Positions 8,459 to 18,574 are shown, counted from the first letter of the stretch. The stretch: 64,000 bases of DNA from Evansella alkalicola (GCF_019042735.1 NZ_JAHQCR010000053.1:60741-124740); one strand, 5' to 3'. Notes: generated by a model from the letters alone, not told the origin. A program made the numbers and translations.

Positions 8459-9397
8459 ATGAATCAAATTATTTCATTGTTTGCTATATATATTGCGTTA
8501 TTTTTGTTCGGAATGACGGTGATGAGACAAGGCCTACTACATATGCAAAGGGGAAAAATGGCGTCACTGTTAGAAAAAGCAGTAGATCATCCATTAAAAA
8601 GTTTGCTGATTGGTCTCGTGGTAACTGCGATTTTGCAAAGTAGTTCAGCCGTGATGATCATGACAGTTGGGCTTGTAGCTGGAGGTTTGATCCCTTTTAA
8701 ACATTCCATAGGTATTATTCTCGGGGCAAATATTGGAACGGTTGTAACGCTGGAAATTATTGCTTTTGATTTATCATGGCTAATATTTCCTCTTATTCTT
8801 ATTGGAATTCCACTACTTATGACAAAAAGTCAATTTCTGTTCTGCCTTGGTTGTCTATTTTTCGGGTTTAGTAGTATCCTCATTGCCATGAATGGATTTG
8901 GAACGTTAGCTTACCCTTTGTCCTCCCTAACTACTGTATATGAATGGATTGTTTCTACGAACGAACATGATGCCCTCGCATTAACAGTAGGCGTAGTAAT
9001 CAGTGCTATTATTCAGTCCAGTTCAGCGGTGACAGCGATAGCCATGAGTTTTATGAATGAGCAACTATTGAACTTACCTGCGGGTATCTCAATTATGATA
9101 GGGGCAAACCTTGGAACATGTATGACAGCTTGGCTCGCCAGTCTTGGAGGTACAAGAGAATCTAAGTTAACAGCTTATGCTCATATTTGGGTGAATCTTA
9201 TTGGTGTTACACTGTTCTTCCCATTTATTGCTTATTTTGCACAATGGGTTGGAAGTATAGCAACCATGCCATCGGTACAACTTGCCCATGCTGCCTTAGT
9301 TTTCAATTTACTTAGTTCGTTATTAATTTTGCCTTTTATCAACCACTTCAGTAAGTTTGTTACTTGGATGCATGGTGGAAAGAAAGAGCTCCTCTAA
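8459..9397 (+). CDS. yqeW: Na/Pi cotransporter family protein (YqeW-like)
   Basis: A 312-residue integral membrane protein with two inverted Na_Pi_cotrans repeats. Each carries the hallmark QSSSA, at residues 60-64 and 186-190, in the loops that form the substrate site. The partner motifs GANIGT and GANLGT follow each repeat. Eight or so hydrophobic segments are visible. The family uses the sodium gradient to import phosphate. The C-terminal PhoU-like domain found in longer relatives is absent. ATG at 8459 is chosen because GAGAGGGGG lies just upstream. Its position beside rpsU is as in B. subtilis. Confidence 0.9.
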   Translation: MNQIISLFAIYIALFLFGMTVMRQGLLHMQRGKMASLLEKAVDHPLKSLLIGLVVTAILQSSSAVMIMTVGLVAGGLIPFKHSIGIILGANIGTVVTLEIIAFDLSWLIFPLILIGIPLLMTKSQFLFCLGCLFFGFSSILIAMNGFGTLAYPLSSLTTVYEWIVSTNEHDALALTVGVVISAIIQSSSAVTAIAMSFMNEQLLNLPAGISIMIGANLGTCMTAWLASLGGTRESKLTAYAHIWVNLIGVTLFFPFIAYFAQWVGSIATMPSVQLAHAALVFNLLSSLLILPFINHFSKFVTWMHGGKKELL

Positions 9398-9460
9398 TTT
9401 AGTAAATTCACCACCATAAGCCTTATCAATACGGTCAAGAATATGCCTACCCTACCTAAT

Positions 9461-9515
9461 AAAACAACCGACCTTCAGACCCTATCTAAAATAGAAATGA
9501 AGAATCGGTTGTTTT
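9461..9515. terminator. Terminator between convergent yqeW-like gene and deoC
   Basis: AAAACAACCGA pairs with TCGGTTGTTTT across a loop of about 32 bases, with T runs on both sides. It can serve both converging genes. Confidence 0.65.
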
Positions 9516-9522
9516 GTTTAAC

Positions 9523-10197
9523 TTAATAACCTGCTTGTCCAGCTTCACCTTTTACGATAGCAATTCCAGCACTGGCACCTATTCTAGTCGCACCTGCATC
9601 CACCATTCCTTGAGCCGACTCACGATCACGAACGCCTCCAGAAGCTTTTACACCTAAATCTGGGCCAACCGTTTTTCTCATCAATTTAATGTCTTCTACT
9701 GTTGCACCTCCACCAGAAAAACCAGTAGATGTCTTGACATAATCCGCTCCTGCTTTGACGGATAACTTACAAGCTCGAACTTTCTCTTCGTCAGTTAAAA
9801 GAGAAGTCTCAATGATCACCTTGGAAAGGGCCTTCCCTTTTGCTTCATTCACTACAGCTTGAATATCCTTTAACACAAGGTCGTCATCTTTGTCCTTTAA
9901 TGCGCCAACGTTGATAACCATATCCACTTCTGTGGCACCATTCTCAATGGCATTTTTTGTTTCGAATGCTTTAACTTCTGGTGTATTAGCTCCTAATGGA
10001 AAACCAATTACAGTACATACCTTTACTTCTGGCGTGTCTTTTAAAATTTCATAAGCTGTTTTTACCCAAGTAGGGTTTACACAGACGGAGGCAAACTTAT
10101 ATTCCTTTGCTTCATTACATAACGTGACTATTTGGTCTTTGGTTGCATCTGGTTTTAATAATGTATGGTCTATCATTTTCCCTAACGTTACTGTCAT
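9523..10197 (-). CDS. deoC: Deoxyribose-phosphate aldolase
   Basis: DeoC cleaves 2-deoxyribose 5-phosphate to glyceraldehyde 3-phosphate and acetaldehyde in deoxynucleoside catabolism. In the 224-residue protein the Schiff-base lysine is Lys155 in VKTSTGF, with supporting Asp92 (EVDMVIN) and Lys184 (GVKASGGVR). The frame allows an ATG at 10204-10206, but that codon abuts the GAGAGG ribosome-binding site, so the ATG nine bases downstream is preferred. The gene appears monocistronic; deoD is 40 kb away in this window. The 285 bases between it and mtaB hold no convincing gene. Confidence 0.95.
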   Translation of the reverse strand: MTVTLGKMIDHTLLKPDATKDQIVTLCNEAKEYKFASVCVNPTWVKTAYEILKDTPEVKVCTVIGFPLGANTPEVKAFETKNAIENGATEVDMVINVGALKDKDDDLVLKDIQAVVNEAKGKALSKVIIETSLLTDEEKVRACKLSVKAGADYVKTSTGFSGGGATVEDIKLMRKTVGPDLGVKASGGVRDRESAQGMVDAGATRIGASAGIAIVKGEAGQAGY

Positions 10198-10482
10198 TGA
10201 AATCATCCTCTCATTCTCTCTAGCACGAGTTGTACGTACTTCTCATCATATGGAGCATACCATTTTTTCTAGCTGCTGACGAGCCTTTACTAAAAATTAG
10301 TGTTACCATTAAACGCTCAAAAAACAAGGAATTTTCTCCTGAGACTGTTACACTTAACTCTTGATTTTTCATTGAACTCTCACTCAGAATGACAAAAAGA
10401 CAATAAAGAATCCTTTCCCACTTTTCACATAGAAAAAAAGCCAGAAGTAAATGAACCAACCCCTGACTTTCGTAATTCCAAA

Positions 10483-11844
10483 TTAAACAGCAGACTTTTC
10501 CGTTTCCTTTGTCGCTACTAGTGTGTCATCTAAAACACGAACGAAACTACCAACATTATATGGATAGCCTGCTTGCTCAATTTTTACTTTCACAATTTTA
10601 CCAACCATTGATTCGTCGGCAGGGAATTTAACCTTCAAATAGTTATCAGAATACCCAATATAATAATTACTATCAGGATTTTCTTTATCTTTCTCTTCTG
10701 GAATTACTTCTAGTACTTCACCTTCATATTTTGAGGCATATTCCTTTGCTAATTGCTCTGATAGCTGAATAAGCTTATGAACACGCTCATTTTTGACTTC
10801 ATCTTCCACTTGGTCTTCCATTCTCGCAGCAGGCGTACCTGTACGTTTAGAATAAGGAAATACATGCAATTCAGAGTACCCAATTTTTCTAATAAAGTCG
10901 TATGTTTCTTGGAATTCTTCAGCTGTTTCCCCTGGAAAGCCAACGATAACATCAGATGTCACAGCTAAGCCAGGTAAGGCCTTCTTCAACTTCTCTACTC
11001 TGTCGAAATAAAATTCAGTTGTATATTTCCGACGCATACGCTTCAACACAGAATTCGATCCAGATTGAAGCGGAACATGTAGGTGTCTTACAACCTTTTC
11101 TGACTCATCAATGACACGAATGACCTCATCTGTAATTTGACTAGCCTCAATGGAGGAAATACGGATTCTTTTCAATCCATCTACTTGCTCTAGATCTTGA
11201 AGAAGTCGAGCGAGACTGTAATCCTTCATATCCTCACCATATCCACCAGTGTGAATACCAGTTAGGACAATCTCTTTATATCCTGCTTCAACAAGTTGTT
11301 TTGCCTGACTAATAACATCTTCAGGTTTTCTAGAACGCATCAAACCACGCGCCCAAGGAATAATACAGAATGTACAGAAATTATTACAGCCTTCCTGTAT
11401 TTTTAACGACGCACGAGTACGATCCGTAAATTCAGGTACATCTAATTCTTCATAAACACGAGCCTTCATAATATTCCCTACACCATTAATCGGCTCACGC
11501 TCTTTCTGATACTGTTCAATATAACCTAATAGCTTATGGCGGTCTTGTGTACCAACTACAATATCTACTCCAGGAATCGCCATAATTTCTGCAGGTGATG
11601 TCTGTGCATAGCAACCTGTTACACAAACGACTGCCTCTGGATTTCTTCTAATGGCACGACGAATGACCTGGCGACTTTTTTTGTCTCCAGTATTCGTTAC
11701 GGTACAAGTATTAATAACATACACATCAGCTGCTTGCTCGAATTCAGCTTTTTCATAGCCTCCGTGCTGAAACAACTGCCAAATGGCCTCAGTTTCATAA
11801 TGATTCACTTTACATCCTAATGTATGAAAAGCTACTGTTGGCAT
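10483..11844 (-). CDS. mtaB: tRNA t6A37 methylthiotransferase MtaB
   Basis: MtaB (YqeV) is a radical SAM enzyme that converts t6A to ms2t6A at position 37 of tRNAs reading ANN codons. The 453-residue protein has the N-terminal UPF0004 domain with cluster cysteines at 11, 47 and 78. The radical SAM CxxxCxxC is at Cys153, Cys157 and Cys160 (EGCNNFCTFC). A C-terminal TRAM-like RNA-binding domain follows. It is the last gene of the hrcA heat-shock operon, six bases behind rsmE. Confidence 0.97.
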   Translation of the reverse strand: MPTVAFHTLGCKVNHYETEAIWQLFQHGGYEKAEFEQAADVYVINTCTVTNTGDKKSRQVIRRAIRRNPEAVVCVTGCYAQTSPAEIMAIPGVDIVVGTQDRHKLLGYIEQYQKEREPINGVGNIMKARVYEELDVPEFTDRTRASLKIQEGCNNFCTFCIIPWARGLMRSRKPEDVISQAKQLVEAGYKEIVLTGIHTGGYGEDMKDYSLARLLQDLEQVDGLKRIRISSIEASQITDEVIRVIDESEKVVRHLHVPLQSGSNSVLKRMRRKYTTEFYFDRVEKLKKALPGLAVTSDVIVGFPGETAEEFQETYDFIRKIGYSELHVFPYSKRTGTPAARMEDQVEDEVKNERVHKLIQLSEQLAKEYASKYEGEVLEVIPEEKDKENPDSNYYIGYSDNYLKVKFPADESMVGKIVKVKIEQAGYPYNVGSFVRVLDDTLVATKETEKSAV

Positions 11845-11850
11845 TATTCA

Positions 11851-12603
11851 TCACCCTAACAATTCAAAATGATATGATATGGCCGCTAAGCCATACAACG
11901 GTGCAGTTTCACTGCGCAAAATACGAGGGCCAAACCCACAAATGGTCGCTCCTCGTTCATCCATTTTTTCTATTTCCCGATCAGAAAAACCGCCCTCAGG
12001 CCCTACAATCAATAAGAGCTTTTCACCGGCCTTCATCTTACTCAAAATAGAATAAAAACGACTTTTCTCATCGCTTTTAGCCGCTTCTTCATATGCGACT
12101 AAAACAAAATCAAAAGCATCGAAACGATCTAACAACTGATTAAAGCTAGACACATCATTTACTTCAGGCACTACATGACGATGGGATTGCTCCGCCCCTT
12201 CTTTTGCAATCTTATTCCAGCGTTCTACTTTTTTAACTGCTTTTTTCCGATCCCATTTTACAACAGATCGTTCAGCTTCAAAGGGGACAAATGACGTTGC
12301 ACCAAGCTCTGTACCCTTTTGTATAACTAGTTCAAATTTATCGGCTTTTGGCAAACCATGGGCGACAGTAACATGAATCGGAAGCTCCACCTGTTTTTCC
12401 TCTGAATGCAATATCTTTGCTTTCACATTCTCTTGAGGAAAATCAACGATTTCACTAAGAAAGCAGTTTCCAGCATCGTCACAGCAAACAATTTTATATC
12501 CTACTTCCATTCGCATGACACGCCGGATATGCTTTGCATCTTCACCTGTAATGTAAATATTCTCGCCACTAAAATGATCTTTGCTTAAAAAATAGCGCTG
12601 CAT
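11851..12603 (-). CDS. rsmE: 16S rRNA m3U1498 methyltransferase RsmE
   Basis: RsmE methylates N3 of U1498 in 16S rRNA. The protein of about 250 residues shows an N-terminal PUA-like region and a C-terminal SPOUT knot with LLIVGPEGGFSDREIE and FGPRILRSETA, which form the SAM site. A longer frame reaches 12645 inside prmA, but ATG at 12601-12603 with AGGTG upstream matches the family start MQRYFL. The gene lies between prmA and mtaB in the heat-shock operon, as in B. subtilis (yqeU). Confidence 0.96.
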   Translation of the reverse strand: MQRYFLSKDHFSGENIYITGEDAKHIRRVMRMEVGYKIVCCDDAGNCFLSEIVDFPQENVKAKILHSEEKQVELPIHVTVAHGLPKADKFELVIQKGTELGATSFVPFEAERSVVKWDRKKAVKKVERWNKIAKEGAEQSHRHVVPEVNDVSSFNQLLDRFDAFDFVLVAYEEAAKSDEKSRFYSILSKMKAGEKLLLIVGPEGGFSDREIEKMDERGATICGFGPRILRSETAPLYGLAAISYHFELLG

Positions 12604-12611
12604 GTAATCAC

Positions 12612-13553
12612 CTATTCTGGTTTTTTCGCGACTACGGCAACCCAATCTTCCATTTCCGTAATCTCGACAATTTCAAATCCACTCTTCACCATCGCGTCTT
12701 TCACTTCCGAGCGACGGCCCTGAATAATTCCAGAAGTAATAAAAGTTCCCCCTGGACGCAAAGCTTTATAAGCATCATCTGTCATTACAACAATGACTTC
12801 CGCTAAAATGTTAGCAACAATTAAATCAGGGTTACGATCTACCTTATCCATTAGATTACTTTGTTGGACAGTAACAGAGTCCTGACATTTATTTAATTTC
12901 ACATTAATATTTGCCACTTTCACTGCAACTTCATCAAGATCAATTGCCAAAACAGAGGAAGCTCCTAGTTTAGCAGCAGCAATACTAAGGACGCCAGAAC
13001 CTGTACCAACATCAATGACATCATCTCCGGAGGCCAAATACTGCTCCAAAGCTTGGATAGAAAGAACTGTTGTTGGATGTGTTCCTGTTCCAAAAGCCAT
13101 GCCAGGATCTAACTCAATGATAAGCTCTTCCTCATGAACCATTTCATATTCTTCCCAAGTAGGAGTAATAGTAATACGATCAGAGACCTTCACAGGCTTA
13201 TAATACTTCTTCCATGCAGTTGCCCACTCTTCTTCGTTTACTTCACTCACTGTAACTTTATTGAATCCCAGATCAATATCATAGACGAGAAGTTGGTTAA
13301 TAGACTCTTTGATCCCTTCCACAGTTTCCCCTAAAAAACTATTAACAGGTAAGTATGCTTTGATGATGACACCTTCTTCGGGATAGTCTTCTGGAGAAAG
13401 ATCATAAATTTCACCTAACGTGGTATCCCAATCCTTTTCAAGATCCACAGGGTCTTCAATAACAACCCCACTAGCTCCAGCCTCATGCAAAACATTACTA
13501 ACAGGTTCCACCGCTTCTTGTGTAGTATGAATACTAATTTCTGACCATTTCAT
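12612..13553 (-). CDS. prmA: Ribosomal protein L11 methyltransferase PrmA
   Basis: PrmA trimethylates several amino groups of ribosomal protein L11. The 313-residue protein has an N-terminal L11-recognition domain and a class I SAM-methyltransferase domain with VIDVGTGSGVLSIAAAKLGA, then the NILAEVI motif typical of PrmA. GAGGAG precedes the ATG. It lies 28 bases after dnaJ and nine bases before rsmE in the operon. Confidence 0.97.
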   Translation of the reverse strand: MKWSEISIHTTQEAVEPVSNVLHEAGASGVVIEDPVDLEKDWDTTLGEIYDLSPEDYPEEGVIIKAYLPVNSFLGETVEGIKESINQLLVYDIDLGFNKVTVSEVNEEEWATAWKKYYKPVKVSDRITITPTWEEYEMVHEEELIIELDPGMAFGTGTHPTTVLSIQALEQYLASGDDVIDVGTGSGVLSIAAAKLGASSVLAIDLDEVAVKVANINVKLNKCQDSVTVQQSNLMDKVDRNPDLIVANILAEVIVVMTDDAYKALRPGGTFITSGIIQGRRSEVKDAMVKSGFEIVEITEMEDWVAVVAKKPE

Positions 13554-13581
13554 CTAACCAACTCCTCGAAATTCTCTTAAC

Positions 13582-14706
13582 TTATTCCCCAAAGTTTTTA
13601 AAAGCCCGCTTTACCTTTGAGAAAAAATTATTACTTTGCTCATCTGGTATTTCATTTCCACTAATCTCAGCAAATTCCTTTAACAGTTCCTTCTGTCTAT
13701 CTGTCACCTTTTTCGGTGTGATTACACGAACTTGAATATGCTGATCACCTTGCCCCATTCCACGAACGTTCGGAACCCCTTTTCCACGTAGTCTGAAGTG
13801 GGTACCAGTTTGTGTTCCTGGTGGAATCGTTATTTTAACTTTACCTTTCAATGTAGGAACTTCAATTTCGTCCCCTAACGTTGCCTGAACGAAGGTAAGA
13901 GGCATCTCACAATGAATATCATCACCATCGCGTTCGAAAAATTCGTGTGGCCTTACATTGAACACGACGAATAAGTCTCCTGGAGGTCCACCGTTAACAC
14001 CTGGCTCCCCTTGACCTCCAACACGAATTTGTTGACCAGTATCTACACCTGCAGGAATTTTAATGTGAATTTTTTTACGTTTCTTCACTTTTCCATCGCC
14101 GCCACAAGTACGGCATTTGTGCTTGATTTGTTTACCAGTACCTTGACAATGATTACATACTCGGCGGTTAACCACTCTACCAAACGGTGTATTCTGTTCA
14201 ATATTTAATTGACCAGAGCCACCACACTGTTTACATGTTTCAGGCTTCGTACCAGGTTTTGCACCGGAACCATCACAAGTGTTACAATTTTCTTCACGTG
14301 GGATCTCTATATCTGTTTCTTTACCAAAAACAGCTTCTTTAAACTCCAGTGTCATTGTATATTGTAAATCTGCTCCTTGACGAGGTGCATTCGGGTCTCG
14401 TCTACCGCCGCCTCCACCAAAGAACATATCAAAAATATCACTAAAGCCACCAAAGTCACCTGCTCCAGCACCACCAAAGCCTTGATTTGGATCCGTATGG
14501 CCGAATTGGTCGTAGTGAGCACGCTTCTGAGAATCGCTTAACGTATCATACGCCTCTTTTACTTCCTTAAACTTACTTTCTGCGTCCGCCTCTTTATTGA
14601 CATCTGGATGATACTTACGCGCCAATTGACGGTATGCTTTCTTTATCTCTGCTTCGGATGCGTTTTTATCCAAACCAAGTACATCATAAAAATCTCTCTT
14701 GCTCAT
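13582..14706 (-). CDS. dnaJ: Chaperone protein DnaJ
   Basis: DnaJ is the Hsp40 co-chaperone that delivers substrates to DnaK and stimulates its ATPase. The 374-residue type I protein has a J domain with HPD at residues 33-35 and a Gly/Phe-rich linker (about 75-110). Four zinc-binding CxxCxGxG units follow (CNTCDGSG, CKQCGGSG, CNHCQGTG, CRTCGGDG), the last degenerate at one Gly. The C-terminal substrate domains end in basic residues. An upstream in-frame GTG lies in the ribosome-binding site, so the ATG of MSKRDF is used. Confidence 0.98.
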   Translation of the reverse strand: MSKRDFYDVLGLDKNASEAEIKKAYRQLARKYHPDVNKEADAESKFKEVKEAYDTLSDSQKRAHYDQFGHTDPNQGFGGAGAGDFGGFSDIFDMFFGGGGGRRDPNAPRQGADLQYTMTLEFKEAVFGKETDIEIPREENCNTCDGSGAKPGTKPETCKQCGGSGQLNIEQNTPFGRVVNRRVCNHCQGTGKQIKHKCRTCGGDGKVKKRKKIHIKIPAGVDTGQQIRVGGQGEPGVNGGPPGDLFVVFNVRPHEFFERDGDDIHCEMPLTFVQATLGDEIEVPTLKGKVKITIPPGTQTGTHFRLRGKGVPNVRGMGQGDQHIQVRVITPKKVTDRQKELLKEFAEISGNEIPDEQSNNFFSKVKRAFKNFGE

Positions 14707-14802
14707 TCTATCCACTCCCGACTGCTAATCCATAACGAATATGTTAACATCCACAAGAAAAACAGGCAACACTCTCCCAGCAGTTCCCATGTTTTTCGTG
14801 AA

Positions 14803-14834
14803 AAAAGTCAAAGCCATATCTGACTTTGACTTTT
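14803..14834 (-). terminator. Hairpin between dnaK and dnaJ
   Basis: AAAAGTCAAAG and CTTTGACTTTT form a perfect 11-bp stem with a 10-base loop, followed on the minus strand by T residues. It probably acts as a partial terminator or RNA-end stabiliser, lowering dnaJ relative to dnaK. Confidence 0.65.
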
Positions 14835-14845
14835 AAAACATTAGC

Positions 14846-16687
14846 TTATTTCTTCTCGTCTTCGTTTACTTCTTCATACTCAGCATCTACAACATTATCG
14901 TCTGTTGCACTTTCTCCGCCAGCAGCACCTTCTGCTCCTTGCTGTGCTTGTGCTTGTTGTGCAGCCTGCTCATAAAGCTTTGTTGACAGCTGTTGAACCA
15001 CTTCTTGAAGCTCATCCTTCGCTGTGCGAATTGCTTCAATATCAGTTCCTTCTAGTGCAGTTTTCACTTTATCTTTTGCTTCTTCAGCCTTAGATTTATC
15101 AGCTTCATCTACGTTTTCACCTAAATCTTTTAACGTTTTTTCAGTAGTGAAAACAAGTTGGTCAGCTTCATTACGAAGATCTACTTCTTCACGGCGCTTT
15201 TTATCCGCTTCAGCGTTTTCTTCTGCTTCCTTCACCATTTTTTCAATCTCTTCATCAGAAAGACCAGAAGAAGAAGTGATTGTAATGGATTGCTCTTTAT
15301 TCGTACCTAGATCTTTCGCACGAACATTTACGATACCATTCGCATCAATATCGAAGCTAACTTCGATTTGTGGAACCCCACGTGGTGCTGGTGGAATATC
15401 CGTTAATTGGAATCTTCCAAGTGTTTTGTTATCAGCTGCCATCTCACGCTCCCCTTGTAGAACATGAATATCTACTGAAGGTTGGTTATCTGCTGCTGTT
15501 GAGAACACTTGTGATTTACTTGTTGGAATTGTAGTGTTTCTATCAATTAACTTGGTCATTACAGCACCCATTGTTTCGATACCTAGAGATAGTGGCGTAA
15601 CGTCTAGTAAAACAACGTCCTTCACGTCACCAGTTAATACACCAGCTTGAACAGCTGCTCCAAGTGCAACTACCTCATCAGGGTTAACACCTTTGTGTGG
15701 ATCTTTTCCAGTTAATTGTTTAATAGCTGTTTGAACAGCAGGAATACGAGTTGATCCACCAACAAGAACTATCTTATCAATTTCATTTGCAGAAAGACCA
15801 GCATCTTGCATAGCACGACGAGTTGGGCCCATCGTACGCTCAACTAAATCAGAAGACAGATCTTCAAATTTAGCACGAGAAAGAGATAGCTCTAAGTGCT
15901 TAGGTCCAGATGCGTCCGCTGTAATAAACGGAAGGGAAATTTGTGTTTGGGAAACACCAGATAGATCCTTCTTCGCTTTTTCAGCAGCATCTTTCAAACG
16001 TTGTAAAGCCATTTTATCTTGAGAAAGATCAATTCCATTATCTTTCTTAAACTCAGCTACTAAATAATCGATAATTACTTGGTCGAAGTCATCTCCACCT
16101 AATTTGTTATCCCCAGATGTAGCTTTAACTTCGAAGAAGCCGTCACCTAATTCTAGAATAGATACGTCAAATGTACCTCCACCAAGGTCATATACTAGAA
16201 TAGTTTGATCCTCTTCTTTTTCTAAACCGTATGCTAGTGCTGCCGCTGTTGGCTCGTTAACAATACGCTCTACTTCAAGGCCAGCAATCTTACCAGCGTC
16301 TTTTGTTGCTTGACGTTGGGAATCGTTGAAATAAGCAGGTACTGTAATTACAGCTTTTGTAACCTTTTCCCCTAAGTACGCTTCCGCATCTTCCTTTAAT
16401 TTTTGAAGAATGATAGCAGAAATTTGTTGTGGCGTATAATCCTTACCTTCTACCTCTACTTTATAATCCGACCCCATGTGACGCTTAATAGATGTAATCG
16501 TATTTGGGTTAGTAATCATTTGGCGTTTAGCCACTTCCCCAACTTGACGCTCTCCATCTTTAAAAGCAACTACAGATGGCGTTGTTCTAGCACCCTCTGC
16601 GTTTGTAATAACTGTTGCTTCGCCACCTTCCATGACAGCAACACAAGAGTTTGTAGTTCCTAAGTCTATACCAATAACTTTGCTCAT
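14846..16687 (-). CDS. dnaK: Chaperone protein DnaK (Hsp70)
   Basis: DnaK is the central Hsp70 chaperone. The 613-residue protein starts MSKVIGIDLGTTNSC. It has the ATPase phosphate loops (VYDLGGGTFDVSI), the interdomain linker with DVVLLDVTPLSLGIE, the peptide-binding domain, and a C-terminal lid that ends in an acidic DAEYEEVNEDEKK-type tail. An ATG nine bases earlier lies directly on the GGAGG site, so the second ATG is used. It follows grpE by 40 bases and falls under CIRCE/HrcA control. Confidence 0.99.
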   Translation of the reverse strand: MSKVIGIDLGTTNSCVAVMEGGEATVITNAEGARTTPSVVAFKDGERQVGEVAKRQMITNPNTITSIKRHMGSDYKVEVEGKDYTPQQISAIILQKLKEDAEAYLGEKVTKAVITVPAYFNDSQRQATKDAGKIAGLEVERIVNEPTAAALAYGLEKEEDQTILVYDLGGGTFDVSILELGDGFFEVKATSGDNKLGGDDFDQVIIDYLVAEFKKDNGIDLSQDKMALQRLKDAAEKAKKDLSGVSQTQISLPFITADASGPKHLELSLSRAKFEDLSSDLVERTMGPTRRAMQDAGLSANEIDKIVLVGGSTRIPAVQTAIKQLTGKDPHKGVNPDEVVALGAAVQAGVLTGDVKDVVLLDVTPLSLGIETMGAVMTKLIDRNTTIPTSKSQVFSTAADNQPSVDIHVLQGEREMAADNKTLGRFQLTDIPPAPRGVPQIEVSFDIDANGIVNVRAKDLGTNKEQSITITSSSGLSDEEIEKMVKEAEENAEADKKRREEVDLRNEADQLVFTTEKTLKDLGENVDEADKSKAEEAKDKVKTALEGTDIEAIRTAKDELQEVVQQLSTKLYEQAAQQAQAQQGAEGAAGGESATDDNVVDAEYEEVNEDEKK

Positions 16688-16727
16688 TGATAGCATCCTC
16701 CTATCTTATTCATATGTAATGATTAAT

Positions 16728-17330
16728 CTATTGATTTACCTTAACCATTGCTGGTCTTATTACACGGTCTTTTATTTTATATCCCTTTTGGAGCTCCTCC
16801 ACAACAACATTGGAGTCATACCCTTCCTCTTCCACTTGCATCACTGCCTGATGGAAGTGAGGATCAAAAGGCATACCTACTGATTCTACAGGTTCGACAC
16901 CTTCTTTTTTCAATGCGTCCTTCAGTTGTCTGTAGACCATTTCCATACCTTCTAAAAGGCTTGTGGCTTCTTCAGACTCAACCTGTATATTTAATGCTCT
17001 TTCGAAATTATCCATAGCAGGTAATAGTTCTTCTGCAAGACGCTGTGATCTATATTTCGCATCCGCCTCTTTTTCTTGTCTAGTGCGGCGGCGGAAGTTT
17101 TCGTAATCAGCCTGTAAGCGAAGGAATCGGTTATTTGACTCTTCTAATTTAGCTTCTAGTTCTTGGACAGGTGAAATAGATTCACCTTCTACAGATTCCT
17201 GTTGTTCATCTGTAGATTCTAATACAACCTCTTCTTCATTGCTGCTTTCCTCTTCAGATGTTGCATCTTCATTGTTTTCTTGCTCTTCAACTTCTACAGC
17301 TTCATCTGTATATTTATCTTGGTTTTCCAC
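16728..17330 (-). CDS. grpE: Nucleotide exchange factor GrpE
   Basis: GrpE releases ADP from DnaK. The protein of about 200 residues has a long acidic, disordered N-terminus (Glu/Asp-rich to about residue 60). A coiled coil follows with LRLQADYENFRRRTRQEKE, then a C-terminal beta domain with VEPVESVGMPFDPHFHQAV, the GrpE signature. The longer GTG start lies inside AGGAGGTG, so the next in-frame GTG (17328-17330) with eight-base spacing is preferred. It is the second gene of the hrcA operon, after a 200-base gap with small hairpins. Confidence 0.97.
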   Translation of the reverse strand: MENQDKYTDEAVEVEEQENNEDATSEEESSNEEEVVLESTDEQQESVEGESISPVQELEAKLEESNNRFLRLQADYENFRRRTRQEKEADAKYRSQRLAEELLPAMDNFERALNIQVESEEATSLLEGMEMVYRQLKDALKKEGVEPVESVGMPFDPHFHQAVMQVEEEGYDSNVVVEELQKGYKIKDRVIRPAMVKVNQ

Positions 17331-17530
17331 GAAATTCACCTCCTCAATAAAATAAATTAATAGTTTTTTATCGAACTAAATCCCATAGCCAATCTCGAAT
17401 CTTTCAGGTCTCGATTAACTTTCCCTATTAAAGCATGTTGATATGAGGAGTACAATTTAGACTCCTCAAAACACATACAATGTTGGAGAATAAATATATT
17501 CTTCTCATTTGTCAAGAGAAACATAATAAA

Positions 17531-18559
17531 TTATTTATTATACCTGTTTGTTAATAGCTTCGACAAATCTTTGGCCATGTAATCCATTATTCCAACAACT
17601 CGTGGATATTCCATCCTGGTTGGACCTAATATACCAACTGTCCCCATATGTTTTCCATCAATAGCGTACGTTGCTGTAATAACTGTGCACTCATCAAAAG
17701 GCTCAAATCGATTTTCCTGGCCTATTTTTATCGTAAGACCTTGATCTTCAGCACGGAACAATTTTGAAATTAAAGCATTTTCTTCAAAAATGTTAAATAG
17801 CTCTCTCACTCGTTCCACATTATGAAACTCAGGTTGCGCTAATATATTTGTTTTTCCACCAAAGAACACTTTTTCATTTTGATGGGAAATAAAAGTTCGA
17901 TTAAGGAGGGAGAGCATTAGATCGTACTGATCAATATACTTCTCTAAAACCTTACCAATTTCAGTTGTGAGTTTATGACGAAGGTGAACTAACGGAACCC
18001 CCTTCAACCGCTCATTTATAATATTTACAACCTTTTCTAAATCATGAGTATTTAGACCTTCAGGAATTGCCACTGTTTGGTTTTCAACATGCCCCGTGTC
18101 TGTCACAATGATGGCAACTGCTGCTTCGTTTGAAATGGGAATAATCTGCAGTTGTTTTAAAGTAGATTCAAATACTTCAGGACCTAGTACGATTGACGTA
18201 TAGCTCGTTAAATTAGACAAGATTTTAGCCGATTGCTGAATAACCTCCTCAATCTCACTAAAACGCTCCTGAAAAACAGACTGAATTCCACTTTTATCCT
18301 TTTTTGATAATTTTTGGGGTGACAAAAGATGATCAACATAATAACGATATCCCTTTTGCGATGGGATTCTACCAGCAGAACTATGCGGTTTTTCTAGAAA
18401 GCCTAGCTCTTCTAAGTCCGACATCTCATTCCTAATTGTTGCCGGGCTGTAGCTCATGTCCTCCCGTTTGGATACACTGCGGGATCCCACTGGTTCTGCA
18501 TGGGTAATATAGTCATCAATAATCGCTTTTAAAATAAGCAATTGCCGCTCAGTCAACAT
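17531..18559 (-). CDS. hrcA: Heat-inducible transcription repressor HrcA
   Basis: HrcA binds CIRCE operators and represses the dnaK and groE operons; GroEL keeps it active. The 342-residue protein has an N-terminal winged helix (MLTERQLLILKAIIDDYI, then SYSPATIRNEMSDLEELGFL) and the HrcA dimer domain. ATG at 18557-18559 is favoured because AGGAGGGG lies six bases upstream and the ATG two codons earlier would overlap it. It heads the operon hrcA-grpE-dnaK-dnaJ-prmA-rsmE-mtaB and is preceded by a perfect CIRCE, so it regulates itself. Confidence 0.98.
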   Translation of the reverse strand: MLTERQLLILKAIIDDYITHAEPVGSRSVSKREDMSYSPATIRNEMSDLEELGFLEKPHSSAGRIPSQKGYRYYVDHLLSPQKLSKKDKSGIQSVFQERFSEIEEVIQQSAKILSNLTSYTSIVLGPEVFESTLKQLQIIPISNEAAVAIIVTDTGHVENQTVAIPEGLNTHDLEKVVNIINERLKGVPLVHLRHKLTTEIGKVLEKYIDQYDLMLSLLNRTFISHQNEKVFFGGKTNILAQPEFHNVERVRELFNIFEENALISKLFRAEDQGLTIKIGQENRFEPFDECTVITATYAIDGKHMGTVGILGPTRMEYPRVVGIMDYMAKDLSKLLTNRYNK

Positions 18560-18574
18560 GTGCATCCCCTCCTG

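Noticed and set aside
10220..10459. 79-codon minus-strand frame between mtaB and deoC
   Set aside because: No recognisable family, weak start signals and low-complexity hydrophobic start. Judged non-coding.
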